This document shows positions 22,435 to 33,647 of a stretch of 64,000 nucleotides of DNA, in pieces. Each line of letters begins with the position of its first letter. Positions within the stretch are counted from its first letter, which is position 1. Both the position numbers and the translations under genes were made by a program. The stretch spans positions 8,711,059 through 8,775,058 of the forward strand of contig QVOM02000103.1 in assembly GCA_003586115.2 (NCBI GenBank). Reading direction: 5' to 3'. The DNA is from Salvator merianae (taxonomy: Eukaryota; Chordata; Lepidosauria; Squamata; Teiidae). Below the pieces are notes generated by a model that was not told the DNA's origin, made no database searches, and saw only the letters and a program-made list of their open reading frames with translations.

Positions 22435-23613
22435 AAACTGTTTTGTTACAGTAACTTTGATTAAAAGAGCTTTTGTTCTTTACTCTCCAGCTTGGTAATA
22501 TATCCTGGAGAGGCAAGTAATATGTCTTATCCCTTTAAAGTAAGTAACTGACTTAGGCTATAGAGCCTGTTCCTGGATATTCACCCATAGATGTGTCAGT
22601 CAGCAAGAAATCACTTTCATTGTTTTCACCAACTCTTTCTTTTTATTGTTCTTGATTATCAGTGTATGTTATTTCCCTTTTACTAACTTACAGAACAAAA
22701 ATTCATACTACATGGAAGGATATGAAGGAAAAACAACTGACAAAATTCAGATTACAATAATTGTCCTGAACATTTCTATATGGCAGGATCAACTTGGTAG
22801 TGTTTCTTGCTGTGAAGAATGTTACCAACATAATGCACATCATAAAGTGATTCACCTGTTGTTCACATGCCTGCTATTTTCCCAGCCATACAAGCATTGC
22901 AACTGAGGAAAACTCATTCCCTGTTTTTGATGTTTCTGGCCAACGATGTTTTCAGAAACACAGGAAATGTCTGTGGAAGATGACCATTTCTTGTGTCCCT
23001 AAAAAACAGGACCACGATATTCAGCCCAAAGAAAGTGAACTATGATGTATATGCACAGTGGGGGCCATAGGAAGGAACAACAGAGTGGGATGAACAGCCG
23101 TCAGAATTCTTCCTATTGCTATACTGCTAAAATGTTTTAATGAATCCTTATGGTGCAAAAAGCATACAAACAGTGTGGTAGCCATACCTTATAACCAGAG
23201 GCAGCTCCTTATTAGATTCACAATGTGCAGTACCCCTCCACTGCCTCCAGAATCTATAGCAATCTTAAAATGTATGCAACAGCATACATTTGATTATGAA
23301 GCCAATCAGAATTCAGTGTATGTAGAATTCATACATTGGGTGAGGTAGGAGGTGGTCACAGCTACAGCCATTGCAGCAGCAGGCATCAGGAACATCAGTG
23401 GGTGGAAGGATGTGGCAGAGGGCATGGGGGAAGCAGGCAGGGGGACATGGTGGTCGCAGGAGGCAGCAGGGTCTATCAGAGGGTAACAGAAGGCAGTGGG
23501 GGCCATCTGAGGGATGGTGAGAAGCAGCCACAGCTGCAGTGGCAGTAGGCAGTGGAGATATGGGCACTAGCAGGTGGCAGCAGAGGCCTTTGAGGGGGTG
23601 GTGGGAGGCCATG
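22435..23613. other. Unassigned sequence with a purine-rich low-complexity stretch
   Basis: 23336-23600 is rich in ggtgg, ggcag and gcagcagg words on the plus strand. This creates overlapping spurious frames on both strands, judged non-coding. Confidence 0.5.
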
Positions 23614-23679
23614 TAAACAAATTCACCTAATTTTTAATGTAATAAAAACACCCATCTGAATTAGGTGAATTTGTTCACA
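23614..23679. repeat. Short inverted repeat
   Basis: aacaaattcacctaatt faces aattaggtgaatttgtt across about 26 bp. Possibly the ends of a very small foldback element. Confidence 0.7.
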
Positions 23680-23849
23680 AGGCTTCTGGCTCTGCCTCTT
23701 TGACCTCCTCAACTGTGAAACCATTTAAGAATGCATTTCGAGTTGAGCAGTTGTGACTAAAGTTTCATTGATATCAGTGTTTTTTAAAAAAATGTGTGGA
23801 ATTTTCTGTGGATTGTGATCTTTAAAATTGATGGAACAAATGAGCAGAA

Positions 23850-24113
23850 GAGAAGCCTGTTGGATCAGGCCACTGCCCATCTAGTCTAGCATTCTGCCTC
23901 ACACAGCGGCCCAACACTAGCAGAATATAAAGGCAAAACTGTCACCTGCTCTTGACTACCTGCAAATGCCCTTTAGAAGCATCCAGCCAGTCTCTCCAAC
24001 CTGGAGGCAATACCTAGCCATCCATTCTAGTAGCCATTGATGCACCTGACCTCCATGAACCTGTTCAATCTGTTCTTAAAGCTACCCAGGCTGATTGCTG
24101 TCACCATCTCTTT
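23850..24113 (+). repeat. Dispersed sauropsid repeat fragment
   Basis: Contains gttggatcaggccactgccc, atctagtctagcattctg and ccatgaacctgttcaatctg in the order seen in a common reptile/bird interspersed repeat. I cannot name its class with confidence. It abuts the gypsy fragment directly. Confidence 0.5.
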
Positions 24114-24117
24114 TGAT

Positions 24118-25370
24118 AGTCATGAGAACCCCACTGCAGGATATTTTGGATTCCTGAAAACTTTTCTCACCATCAAATGGCTTTACTGGTGGCCAGGAAT
24201 GTGCAGGCAAGTTGAACAATATGTGCATTCCTGCCCCATTTGCAATACTGCCTGAACCCATCCTGTTAAACCAGAAGGATTGCTCCAGCCACTTCGAGTT
24301 CCTGCTCATCCCTGGAAGCAGATAAGTCTCAATTTCATGGTAGATCTTCCCCCTTCTTCTGTTATTCTGTGATCTAGACTATCATGGATCGTTTCTCTAA
24401 AATGGCTCATTTTATTCTGTTAAAAACCATTCCCTCTACTTCAGTTCTAGCCAAACTCTTCACGGAACACATTTTTTAGCTACACAGAGTCCCCAAGCAT
24501 ATCATATCTGATAGAGGGACTCAAATGACTGCCAAGTTTTAGAGAGCCTTCACCAAAGAACATTGAACTTTCCTTTTCCACAGCTTACCATCCTGAAACA
24601 GATGGAGCTGCAAAATGAGTAAATCAGAACTTGGAACAATATATTCAGTGCTTTACTAAATTTTAACAAAGTGATTGGTCTTCTTATTTGCCTTTAGCTG
24701 AATTTGCCTGTGATAATTTTGTGCATTCTTCATTACAGGTTTCCCTTTTCAAAGCTGTTTATGGCACTGACAAGAATGTATTGCCCTCATTGCTTCCAAA
24801 TCCCCAAGACCCCACCACTGTCTCTGAATAGGACAACACTTCTAAGGCAGCCTGGTCCAAGCTCCAAGCCACTTTGGAGCTGGCCAAGCAAGTACATGAA
24901 GTTGTTGCAGACAGGTCTCACACCCCTGGCTCTGAGTTTAATGTGAGAGACATGATATACCTTTCCACTTGGTGCCTGAAATCTACATATCCTTCCAGAA
25001 ACTGGATTTTTGGTGCATTGCTCTCTTTAAGGTCATTGCCAAAATCAATGAGATTTCATTTCATTTGAAACTGCCCAAACACATGAAAACCCACCCTGTA
25101 GTTCACCAGAGTCTCCTTCTAAGGAGCCTCTTCCCTCTCCTTCAAGGATTCTGAGCCTCCTCCACCTCCTTTAATGGTCAAGGAACATGAATTCTTTGAG
25201 ACCTTTGAGATACTTGATTCCTGTTTTTCCCAGGATACCTTCCAATATCTGATTCACTGGTTAGGATACCCTACTTGTGAGCATTCCTAGGTCAATGCTT
25301 TGGATGTCAATGCCAAGCATGTGATACATGCTTTCCATTCCTGCTACTCCCATAAACCTGGTCCTGACTC
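24118..25370 (+). pseudogene. Ty3/gypsy integrase with chromodomain, inactivated
   Basis: Starts in the integrase zinc finger: HENPTAGYFGFLKTF, then YWWPGM and SCPIC give an H...C-x2-C pattern. Pieces of the catalytic core follow in shifting frames: [17 protein letters not shown]-like at about 24508-24525, and AYHPETDG-like at 24582-24610. YG-T-x-P-like and P-x-L-P tail blocks come next. At 25235-25360 a chromodomain is readable (FQYLIHWLGYP, HAFHSCYSHKPG). Several stops and frameshifts exclude function. Integrase followed by a chromodomain is the chromovirus arrangement. Confidence 0.83.
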
Positions 25371-25379
25371 TCCTCTTAC

Positions 25380-26132
25380 TAGGGATGTGCACGAAGCTTT
25401 GTGCCATTCGAATTTCGTGTGAAAATGGCGTTTCCGCCATCTTCGCATGAGATACGAAAACAAAAGGGGTAGCGAATGCAAATGGTGAAGGGCCCAGCGA
25501 CCTTCGAGACCTTCGCCATTTGCCACAAGCTCCCTCTTTTTGGCCACAAGAAGCTCCGTGGCATCGAAGCCTGGTAGCTTCACACAGCCTAAAAGAGGGA
25601 GACCAATCGGAAACGTCAGAAAATCAATGCCGAATCTGATCGCTAAAGTTACGTGCTGCCTCTGTGACAGGCAGCACGTAACTTTAGCAATCGGATTCGG
25701 CATTGATTTTTCTGACGTTTCCAATCGCCGTCATTCCCCCTAGTCTGTCAGTGTGCGCGCATACTGACAGACTAGGGGGAATGAGAGAAAGCGCGATCAG
25801 AAACAGAGAAATCAAGGTGAAGGGAAGACCTTTCCATTCGTCTTGATTTTTCTGACGTTTCCGGTCGCTTTCATTCCCCCTAGTCTGTGTGCGCAAATGG
25901 AAAGGGAATGAGAGAGAGCGTGATCGGAAACAAATCAAGACAAATCACGGCGAAGGTCTTCCCTTCACATTGATTTGTGACAGGCAATGCCCCCGGTCTT
26001 CACGGCGAAAATCTTTGCCACGAAGACGAAAGGCTTCCTTTTTGCGCATATAGTTTTTGCACGAAAACGAAGCCTAGGAGCTTCGCAGCACTGCGAAGCG
26101 AAAAGGGAAAAGTGCCTTAGTGCACATCCCTA
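25380..26132. mobile_element. hAT-type foldback element with multiple hairpins
   Basis: 753 bp with inverted ends TAGGGATGTGCAC and GTGCACATCCCTA. The flanking 8-mers are cctcttac (25372-25379) and cctcctac (26133-26140), 7 of 8 identical, as expected for hAT. The interior is built of nearly perfect hairpins: arms 25609-25660 and 25670-25721 (about 52 bp each), and 25732-25753 against 25763-25783. The gatttttctgacgtttcc and cattccccctagtctgt blocks are then repeated at 25846-25890. CpG-rich compared with its surroundings, suggesting a younger insertion. Non-autonomous. Confidence 0.88.
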
Positions 26133-26167
26133 CCTCCTACTGCTTCCTCAATTCAGATGGGGGGGGA

Positions 26168-26480
26168 ATCAGTTTAGGATGAGTGATTATGTCAGCACAT
26201 TGGCCACTGCACAGGCATCTTTGCATATTCTTCATTCCCAGACATACTTGCTTACTTTTCTCACTGAACCAATGTTTCCCCTTACTGGTGGTTAGCTGGA
26301 ATGCTGAAGGCCTGGAAGCCTACATGTGTTGTCTACCAGGTACTGGGGCAGGAAGGCATGGGAATTATTTGGAAATGTTTATATGCCTACTACTAGCAAC
26401 TATCCTTTGTATTCTGTTATTGCAAATAAAGTAAAAGCATGAAGCTTTCTATTTGGTCTATGTCCGGACTTTTCTGACAT
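26168..26480 (+). repeat. Probable 3' LTR of the gypsy element
   Basis: Follows the polypurine-like run and contains a polyadenylation-type signal (aataaagtaaaa near 26426). Its borders are inferred, and no second LTR exists in the window for comparison. Confidence 0.45.
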
Positions 26481-26867
26481 GATGGTGAATTTTGACAGAA
26501 GGTTATATTTTCCAAGTCCATTTGAGTCAAAGTGAAATTTGCTTCTATGTTCTGTATGTGTATATATTTTCACAGTACTTTAAGTGGATTTTAATGCTGG
26601 AAAAGGAACAATGTTTTGCACACTGTGTGAGTAGTAAGTATTGTTGTCGATACAATAGGTTTATTTCAAGGTTTCCTCACAAAAATAGATATAAAAACAG
26701 AGATTAGGGATAAAAAGAGAGTTAGTCATGCGGGGGTGTTCTAGTACTTGAACTAGTAAATCTGCCATAGGTCAGTCACCCTACCTTGACCAGCTTTATG
26801 TTAAAAAGCAACTTAAAGAATATCTCTCCTATTCTATCCTCCTCATGCTATATAGTTGTTTACTGGG
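26481..26867. other. Unassigned AT-rich sequence
   Basis: No gene or recognised repeat. Confidence 0.4.
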
Positions 26868-27599
26868 AGCAACTGGACTGCTCCTGGTACACTGCATTCG
26901 TACCTGCTTCCAGGTGTGAATGCAAAGTGGTATGGCATGGCTGCACCATTGTGCTGCATGACTGGTTACCATTGTCAGTGTGTAAAGTTGACTTTAAGTC
27001 ATGTATGGAGCATGCAAATGGGTTATAGAGAATGGTACAGCTGAGTTCTGTATGCACCTAATGACCAATGAATTCATATGGCCATGAACAGCTGAGGCAG
27101 GGAACCACCCGACGTTACATAATCAATCAGAGAAACTGGATCATGGTGGAAACCGTTGATTGGGTGGAAACCTGTATAACTGGACACCACTGTAAAACAC
27201 TTGTTGTGGGTTGTTTGGTGGAGTTCTTGGAGTTGGAGAGCGTTGTGAGGAGTTTTGGAACTACAAGTAAAGAGCCTCATTGCAGTTACTTCCTAAGTAA
27301 GTGTGCCATACTGTTTACTGGTCTTGCAATATATGCTAGTGAGTTGCCATTAGATACGCTGTGCGGAATTTCAAATATCACCTCTGCATTGCTGGCTTGA
27401 GCATTTTCTGACAACCATGGCAGTGTATGAAAGTTTCCTGCTGCTGTCATAGCACAGGATGCCAACAGGATGCCAGCATTTGTACTGAGAATGCTGGTAT
27501 CCTGCTGCTGGTCTTTTACATGGCCTCACAGTGTGAACAGTCACTGCACTGTGAGGTTTGTTCCACATCTTGTTCTACGGTGAAAAGTGCAAAAAGGCC
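26868..27599. mobile_element. TIR element, type B, interrupted
   Basis: The left part (gggagcaactggactgctcc) matches the middle of 8592-8945 in the same orientation. The right part (ccaacaggatgccagcattt, then the end GTGCAAAAAGGCC) matches type B termini. The right flank is CATGG; the left terminus is missing. Between about 27000 and 27385 lies foreign sequence with a 110-codon frame matching no family I know. It might be an LTR fragment (gtaaagagcctcattgcag) but this is unproven. Confidence 0.6.
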
Positions 27600-28334
27600 C
27601 ATGGTGTCTGACACAGGAAATCCAAAAGAAAAGTCAGGAAGGCAAGGTTCAGAGTTTAAGAGTTCAGAGAATTGCTTAAAAGTCAGGTTATTGCTAATGA
27701 AGTGTTATCTCCAACAGAGAGTAAGCTGTACATCCCAGTATTTATATTACATATTGACAACCTGGTTTTGCTGATTAGCTATACAGGTAAACATTTGCCC
27801 CGATCTCCAACAATCTTTTCTATTGAGGGGAAATAGACTGAACCTTCTTATCTGAAGTTTTTTCAGGTAGCTCTGGCTGCCAAGGCCTGTTTTCAGCTGA
27901 AGGCCCTGAGTACTGATGGGGCTTCAGAAGGTGTGTCAACTGTATGGCTGTGAGCACTGAAATATTCTGCCAATTATTCAGACAAGGAGTTCCCAACCTA
28001 TTGACATGCAGAGAAGGCTGCTCCTGAACTGGGGTACTTTCTGTACCTCAGCCTAACTTCAAGGCCACAGAAGATGAAAGTTCCTCAACACTGAAGTCAC
28101 ACACTGGGAACATTTGCCATGCTCTGAAAATGCTACTGGAAATGGGCATTTTTGAAACCTAGGAAAATGTTGCTGGGTTCTGAAATATTCTGTAGGATAC
28201 TCCTGCCACCGTTGTCTTTCATAACACCGGCAGGAGTGATCCTGGCCTTCACAATGCTTGCAAGAGAACCATGTGAATCTTACCAGACAGAGTGAGAGAA
28301 TGGTTTACAATGAGGGTTGAGTGAGAAATTTGTT
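27600..28334. other. Unassigned sequence
   Basis: No gene or recognised repeat. Confidence 0.45.
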
Positions 28335-28745
28335 TATTCATTTATTTATTTCATGATTTATACCCTACCCTTCAGCTGAAGGTCCCGTGGTCAGACACGG
28401 CAATAAAAATATAAAAACAATAAAACAATCTAAAACATTTAAAATATAATTTTCATCCCTCCCTTCCTGTCAACTATGCATCAATTGTATAATGTATGCA
28501 CTTGGTCTACCTCCACTGGCAGGCTGTTCCAGGGCCTGGATGCTGCCACAGAAAAGGGTCTCTCACATGCCACCATCTCTTGCATCTCTGATGGTAGCAG
28601 AACTACAAGAAGGGCCTCCCCCTCTGATCTTAGTGGTTGGCAGGTCTATATGAGAGAAAATGCATGTTCAGATATTCAGAGCCCAAACCACTTAGGATTT
28701 TATATATCAACATCAGAAATCGGAGGGCTATCAAGTTTGGAATGA
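28335..28745 (-). mobile_element. L2-group LINE 3' end fragment
   Basis: Block order gcaggctgttccagggcctg, cacagaaaagggtctctcac, ggcaggtctatatgagaga, gagcccaaaccacttagg parallels the better-preserved copy at 54985-55660. Non-coding 3' region, with the AT-rich end at left. Confidence 0.65.
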
Positions 28746-29044
28746 ATTCTGGAATTTTAAAAAACTTATTTTACTTCATTATAACAACAAAAAAGCAAAA
28801 ATATTAATAATAATAAAATGTGCATCTAACGAGTATTCTTGGCTTTTGTAAGTAGGGTGTAGTGTATCAGGTGGTTTAATATGCATATAGATCAGTGAAT
28901 CATCATCATTATAATTTGGAATGTATTTTAGTTTCCTATGTCTTTCCAAAGTTAGGTGTATGATGTCAGGACTGTTGGCAGGATAGTAGATATTATAGGT
29001 TAGACAGTGCCAGATTGTTCTAAAGTCTATTAGTTCTTCTGTAA
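28746..29044. other. Unassigned AT-rich sequence
   Basis: An 89-codon minus-strand frame (29048-28779) is rich in I, Y and L and not recognised. It could be a LINE remnant. Confidence 0.35.
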
Positions 29045-29876
29045 ACAAAAGGATGCTCAGCTATAGTGTGACTTGCAGGGAAAGGAAAGTCTGATGCTGT
29101 AAAGAACAATATTGCATGGAAATCTGGAATGCAAGATTTATGAACCAAGTTAAGCTGGATGTGGTCAAACACAATATGGTAAGATTAAACATTGACGTCT
29201 TGGGAGTCAGTGAACTAAAGTGGATGGAAATGAGTAAATCAGATGACCATTAAAAGAATCCCTCAGAAGGAATGAAGTAGTCCAAATAGTAAAAAAAAAA
29301 AAAAAAAAAAAAAAGAAGAAGAAGAAGAAGAAGAAGAAGAAGAAGAAAGAAGGTGAAAAGAGGAGTACTGGGGTACAATCTCAAAAATAACAAAATGATC
29401 TCTGTTTGAATCCAAGGCAAACTGTTCAGTAAAATACTGATGCCCAAGAGGATGAAGTTGGCCAGTTCTATGAAGACCTACAACACTTTCCAGAATTAAC
29501 GCCAAAAAAAATGCCACTTTCATCATAGGGGATTGGAAAGCTGAAGTAGGAAATCAAAAGATAACAGGAATAACAGGCAAGTTTGCCCTTGGAGTAGAAG
29601 ACGAAGCAGGCAGAGACTAATAGAGTCAAGATAACTCACTAGTCATAACAGACACTGTTTTCCAACAGTCCAAAAGCAGACTCTATACATGGACATTACC
29701 AGATGGTCAAAACAAAAATCAGATTGATCATACAGTTTTCAGCCAAAGATGGAGAAGCTCAAGACAGACAGTAAAAGCAAGACCTGAAGCTGGCTGTGAT
29801 TCAGATCATGAGCTTCTTATTGAAAAATCCAGATCTAAACTGAAGAAAATAGGGGAAACTACTATGGTCAAAATAG
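29045..29876 (+). pseudogene. BovB (RTE) LINE endonuclease region, inactivated
   Basis: In shifting frames the plus strand reads NIDVLGVSELKWMEM, FYEDLQHFPELTPKK, ITGITGKFALGVEDEAG and LYTW-like blocks, matching the apurinic-type endonuclease at the start of BovB ORF2. An A-run plus (AAG)n microsatellite (29291-29347) interrupts it. Frameshifts and stops abound. It ends where the CR1 3' end begins and continues at 34412 on the far side, so the two pieces are one element split by an insertion. Confidence 0.85.
29291..29347 (+). repeat. A-run and (AAG)n microsatellite
   Basis: About 23 A followed by roughly ten AAG units, inside the BovB piece. Confidence 0.9.
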
Positions 29877-30357
29877 AATCATAGAGTTGGAAGGGACCTC
29901 CAGGGTCATCGAGCCCAACCCCCTGCTCAACGCAGGATTCACTAAAGCATCCCAGACAGATATCTGTCCAGCCTTTCCTTTTTTCTTTTTTCTTTCTTTT
30001 TTAAGGATATATAAAATTACACTAAATAATTCATGATTTGTCAACTAACATTTTTAACTAACCTTTTCACTAATTCCCAGATTTCTTCTATATTTCTTAC
30101 CCCCCAACCACCCAGCTCTTTTCTTCCACCAACATTCTTCTTTTCTCTTCATTCTTTTCCTCCAGCAAACCCAATCCACTTTCCAAGTCCACTTTCCAGA
30201 TCTTGCAAAAGTTCAATAGAGGGTTTCCAGTTTTCACCAAAGTCTATCCACTGCCTTATTTTTCTGTAACTTATTATATTTGTCCAGTCTCTCAAAATCT
30301 TCTTCTTATATAAGTCTTTCTTTAATTTGGCTTCTGCCCATTCTTCTACTCCGCCAC

Positions 30358-30810
30358 TTATAAATTCCCCCTTCTGACTCCTTCAGTTGTTGTTATTTTC
30401 TTCTTTCGTCTCCTCCTCCAATCCTTTCTTTGTTTACACCAGAAATATTGTTTATTCACAGTAACTCTTTGCTGCCTCCAAATATGGATTGTTTCCGTTC
30501 TTATGTGCTTCTTCCTCTCCTGGAAAAAAATTTTTTTTTCCACGGCTTCCTTCAATGAAAAAATATGACCTTGAGCTGTTATCAGTGGTACAGACAACTC
30601 GTCTTGTCTCGTAGTCTGTATTTCTTGAGTCGTAAATTTTGTCTGAGGAATTTCTGCCTTGAAATCACCCAATTTCAAAGCCTTATCCTTTGTTTCATGA
30701 AGTTCAGTGCGTAGAGCACCCATTTCCATTTTAATGTCCTGTCTTAATCTCTCAAAAGTCAGCCTCTGAGTCTCAAAAGAACTCTGCATTACTTGAAAAA
30801 TAGCATCCAT
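30358..30810 (-). pseudogene. L1 derivative short ORF (ORF1-like N-terminal part)
   Basis: 150 codons from the ATG at 30810. Residues 1-50 (SSFETQRLTFERLRQD, MGALRTELHETKDKA) have spaced leucines and charges that could form a coiled coil, as ORF1 proteins of L1 often do. The C-terminal third is K/R-rich. No RRM-like core is visible, so it cannot be a complete ORF1. The homologous frame at 16716-16393 lacks the N-terminal start. Whether the peptide is made is unknown. Confidence 0.5.
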
Positions 30811-31193
30811 TTTTTAAAGAAGTAAATCTGGCTGGCAGCCACACTGTTCATTTCTTTCTAATTGCATGTTTTCTTTTCCTTATGTGTCTTAAAAACTTGG
30901 TTCTCTGAAGAAGTCTTCTAATTAATAAAGGCACTTTTTTTCTTTTATTCTCTTCTTTTGTCTTAATTAAACTGAACTCCCATATCCGTGCATTCTGTTT
31001 ATTTACTTATCTGATAAACACCGGCCAAATGTATTTTAATAAAGCACTGAAAACCCCGGCGTGTCTGAAGAACAGAACTTTAAATGATTTATCTAAAAAA
31101 AACTTCACAGCCTTTGCAAATACTTTGGCATCTTGCTGAATTACGATGTTTAAACTTTCAGCATACATTATCCAAACTGCAATTGTAGAGGGT

Positions 31194-31195
31194 TT

Positions 31196-31255
<60 letters not shown>

Positions 31256-31257
31256 TT
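31194..31257 (+). repeat. (CTTT)n microsatellite in the L1 leader
   Basis: About 15 uninterrupted CTTT units. Confidence 0.95.
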
Positions 31258-31637
31258 GCTCTTCTTAATGCTTATCTTAGTTTTAAAATCTTCATTAATT
31301 AAAAAGGGGATCGGCCGAACTTACGGTCCTGCAGACGAAAGTCTTGACGACGACACACAACGTGACTCGGGAATGTTGACAAAATTCCCCCAGCTCCTTC
31401 GTCTCCTCCTTACGCCGAAAGCCACGGTTCTCTCATAGCCCCCGCTGGGGGGAGACTTGATGGAGTTCAAATGAGGAATCCCTCCACCTCCCTGTCACAC
31501 AGGGAGATGAAATCTTCAGACGGGGGGGTTGAACTCCCCCCTCTGTCTCCTCACGTTGCGGTTTGCTCAGAGGAAAAATCCTTTCAGCAACTACATTCGG
31601 CCATCTTCCCCGGAAGTCCTCTGTCCAGCCTTTCCTT

Positions 31638-32656
31638 GAAGATCTCCAGCGAAGGAGAGCCCACCACCTCCTGTGGTAACCTGTTCCAGTGACTGATTGC
31701 CCTTACGGTCAGAAAGTTTTTCCTAATATCTAGCCTGTATCTACTCCCTTGAAGTTTCATCCCATTGTTTCTAGTCCTTCCTTCTTGTGCAACTGAGAAT
31801 AGGGCCAATCCTTCTGCACTGTGACAGCCCTTCAGATACTTGAAAACAGCTATCATGTCTCCTCTCAGTCTTCTCTTCTGCAGGCTAAACATTCCTAGGT
31901 CCTTTAACTGTTCCTCATAGGACATGGTTTGCAGACCGCTCACCATTTTGGTCGCCCTTCTCTGAACTTGTTCCAGTTTGTCAATGTCCCTTTTAAACTG
32001 GGGTGCCCAGAACTGGACACAATACTCCAGATGAGGTCTGACCAAGGAAGAGTAAAGTGGGACAATTACTTCTCGTGAACTAGACTCTATATTCCTCTTG
32101 ATACAGCCCAGGGTGGTGTTTGCCTTTTTTGCAGCTGCATCACACTGTTGACTCATGTTTAATCTATGATCTACTAGTACACCCAGATCCTTTTCACATG
32201 TGCTGCTGCTCAGTGAGATTCCTCCCATTCTGTATTGGATATTGTCATTTTTCTTACCTAGATGTAAAACTTTGCATTTCTCCCTGTTAAATGTCATTCT
32301 GTTAGTTTCAGCCCACTGTTCAAGCTTGTCCAAATCCTTTTGAATCCTCTCCTTCCCCTCCCTAGTGTTAGCAACCCCTCCTAGCTTTGTGTCATCTGCA
32401 AATTTGATCAGCGTCCCCTCGACACCTTCATCCAGATCGTTTATAAAAATGTTGAACAGCAATGGGCCCAAGACAGAGCCTTGCGGTACCCCACTCGAGA
32501 CAGTCTTCCAATCAGATGTGAAGCCATTTATGACCACTCTTTGAGTACGATCACTAGGCCAGTTATGAATCCACCTAACAGTTGTCCTGTCAATCCCATA
32601 TTTGATCATTTTTTCAATAAGTATAGTATGAGACACCTTGTCAAATGCTTTGCTAA
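31638..32656 (-). pseudogene. CR1 ORF2 reverse transcriptase, C-terminal part, open frame
   Basis: About 339 codons without a stop, entering from the gap. In order: SKAFDKVSH (motif A region), SGVPQGSVLGPLLFN (motif B region), KFADDTKLGG (catalytic FADD), KDLGVLVDHRLNMS, YCVQFWAP and HWNRLPQEVV near the end. These are the landmark blocks of CR1 ORF2. The last residues are replaced by read-through into the L1 insert after KERLD. The endonuclease and N-terminal reverse transcriptase lie in the gap. The open frame suggests a fairly young copy before the L1 hit. Confidence 0.9.
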
Positions 32657-33647
32657 NNNNNNNNNNNNNNNNNNNNNNNNNNNNNNNNNNNNNNNNNNNN
32701 NNNNNNNNNNNNNNNNNNNNNNNNNNNNNNNNNNNNNNNNNNNNNNNNNNNNNNNNNNNNNNNNNNNNNNNNNNNNNNNNNNNNNNNNNNNNNNNNNNNN
32801 NNNNNNNNNNNNNNNNNNNNNNNNNNNNNNNNNNNNNNNNNNNNNNNNNNNNNNNNNNNNNNNNNNNNNNNNNNNNNNNNNNNNNNNNNNNNNNNNNNNN
32901 NNNNNNNNNNNNNNNNNNNNNNNNNNNNNNNNNNNNNNNNNNNNNNNNNNNNNNNNNNNNNNNNNNNNNNNNNNNNNNNNNNNNNNNNNNNNNNNNNNNN
33001 NNNNNNNNNNNNNNNNNNNNNNNNNNNNNNNNNNNNNNNNNNNNNNNNNNNNNNNNNNNNNNNNNNNNNNNNNNNNNNNNNNNNNNNNNNNNNNNNNNNN
33101 NNNNNNNNNNNNNNNNNNNNNNNNNNNNNNNNNNNNNNNNNNNNNNNNNNNNNNNNNNNNNNNNNNNNNNNNNNNNNNNNNNNNNNNNNNNNNNNNNNNN
33201 NNNNNNNNNNNNNNNNNNNNNNNNNNNNNNNNNNNNNNNNNNNNNNNNNNNNNNNNNNNNNNNNNNNNNNNNNNNNNNNNNNNNNNNNNNNNNNNNNNNN
33301 NNNNNNNNNNNNNNNNNNNNNNNNNNNNNNNNNNNNNNNNNNNNNNNNNNNNNNNNNNNNNNNNNNNNNNNNNNNNNNNNNNNNNNNNNNNNNNNNNNNN
33401 NNNNNNNNNNNNNNNNNNNNNNNNNNNNNNNNNNNNNNNNNNNNNNNNNNNNNNNNNNNNNNNNNNNNNNNNNNNNNNNNNNNNNNNNNNNNNNNNNNNN
33501 NNNNNNNNNNNNNNNNNNNNNNNNNNNNNNNNNNNNNNNNNNNNNNNNNNNNNNNNNNNNNNNNNNNNNNNNNNNNNNNNNNNNNNNNNNNNNNNNNNNN
33601 NNNNNNNNNNNNNNNNNNNNNNNNNNNNNNNNNNNNNNNNNNNNNNN
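32657..33647. other. Assembly gap, 991 N
   Basis: Run of N inside the CR1. Long frames that cross it on either strand are artefacts. By CR1 structure it should hold the ORF1 end, the endonuclease and the N-terminal reverse transcriptase, but the real length is unknown. Confidence 0.98.

Larger units (their letters stand above)
24115..26480 (+). mobile_element. Ty3/gypsy chromovirus-type element, 3' half, split by a hAT
   Basis: Integrase and a C-terminal chromodomain are followed, after a hAT insertion at 25380-26132, by a G-run polypurine tract (gatggggggggaa near 26155) and a probable LTR. The 5' half (gag, protease, reverse transcriptase, RNase H, 5' LTR) is absent. Rejoining the two sides of the hAT gives a continuous gypsy 3' region, so the hAT arrived later. 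Confidence 0.75.
29981..31619 (-). mobile_element. Internally deleted L1 with complete 5' end
   Basis: 1639 bp between exact 18-bp duplications tctgtccagcctttcctt (29963-29980 and 31620-31637). The T-rich end at left is the poly-A tail read in reverse. At right the 5' end reads GGACTTCCGGGGAAGATGGC on the minus strand, a typical L1 leader start. It contains a leader of about 800 bp with a (CTTT)n microsatellite, a short ORF1-like frame, then a piece resembling the end of ORF2 (RQWIDFGENWKPSIELLQDL). Most of ORF1 and ORF2 is missing. A second copy with the same structure is at 16019-16842. Confidence 0.85.

Noticed and set aside
23306..23612. Cysteine/proline-rich frames
   Set aside because: Produced by ggtgg/gcagg low-complexity repeats. 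Compositional artefact.
29250..29526. Poly-Leu/Ser/Phe frames on the minus strand
   Set aside because: Translation of the A-run and (AAG)n microsatellite in the BovB piece.
31194..31257. Possible CRISPR-like array from regular tetranucleotide units
   Set aside because: It is a plain (CTTT)n microsatellite without spacers, and the genome is eukaryotic.
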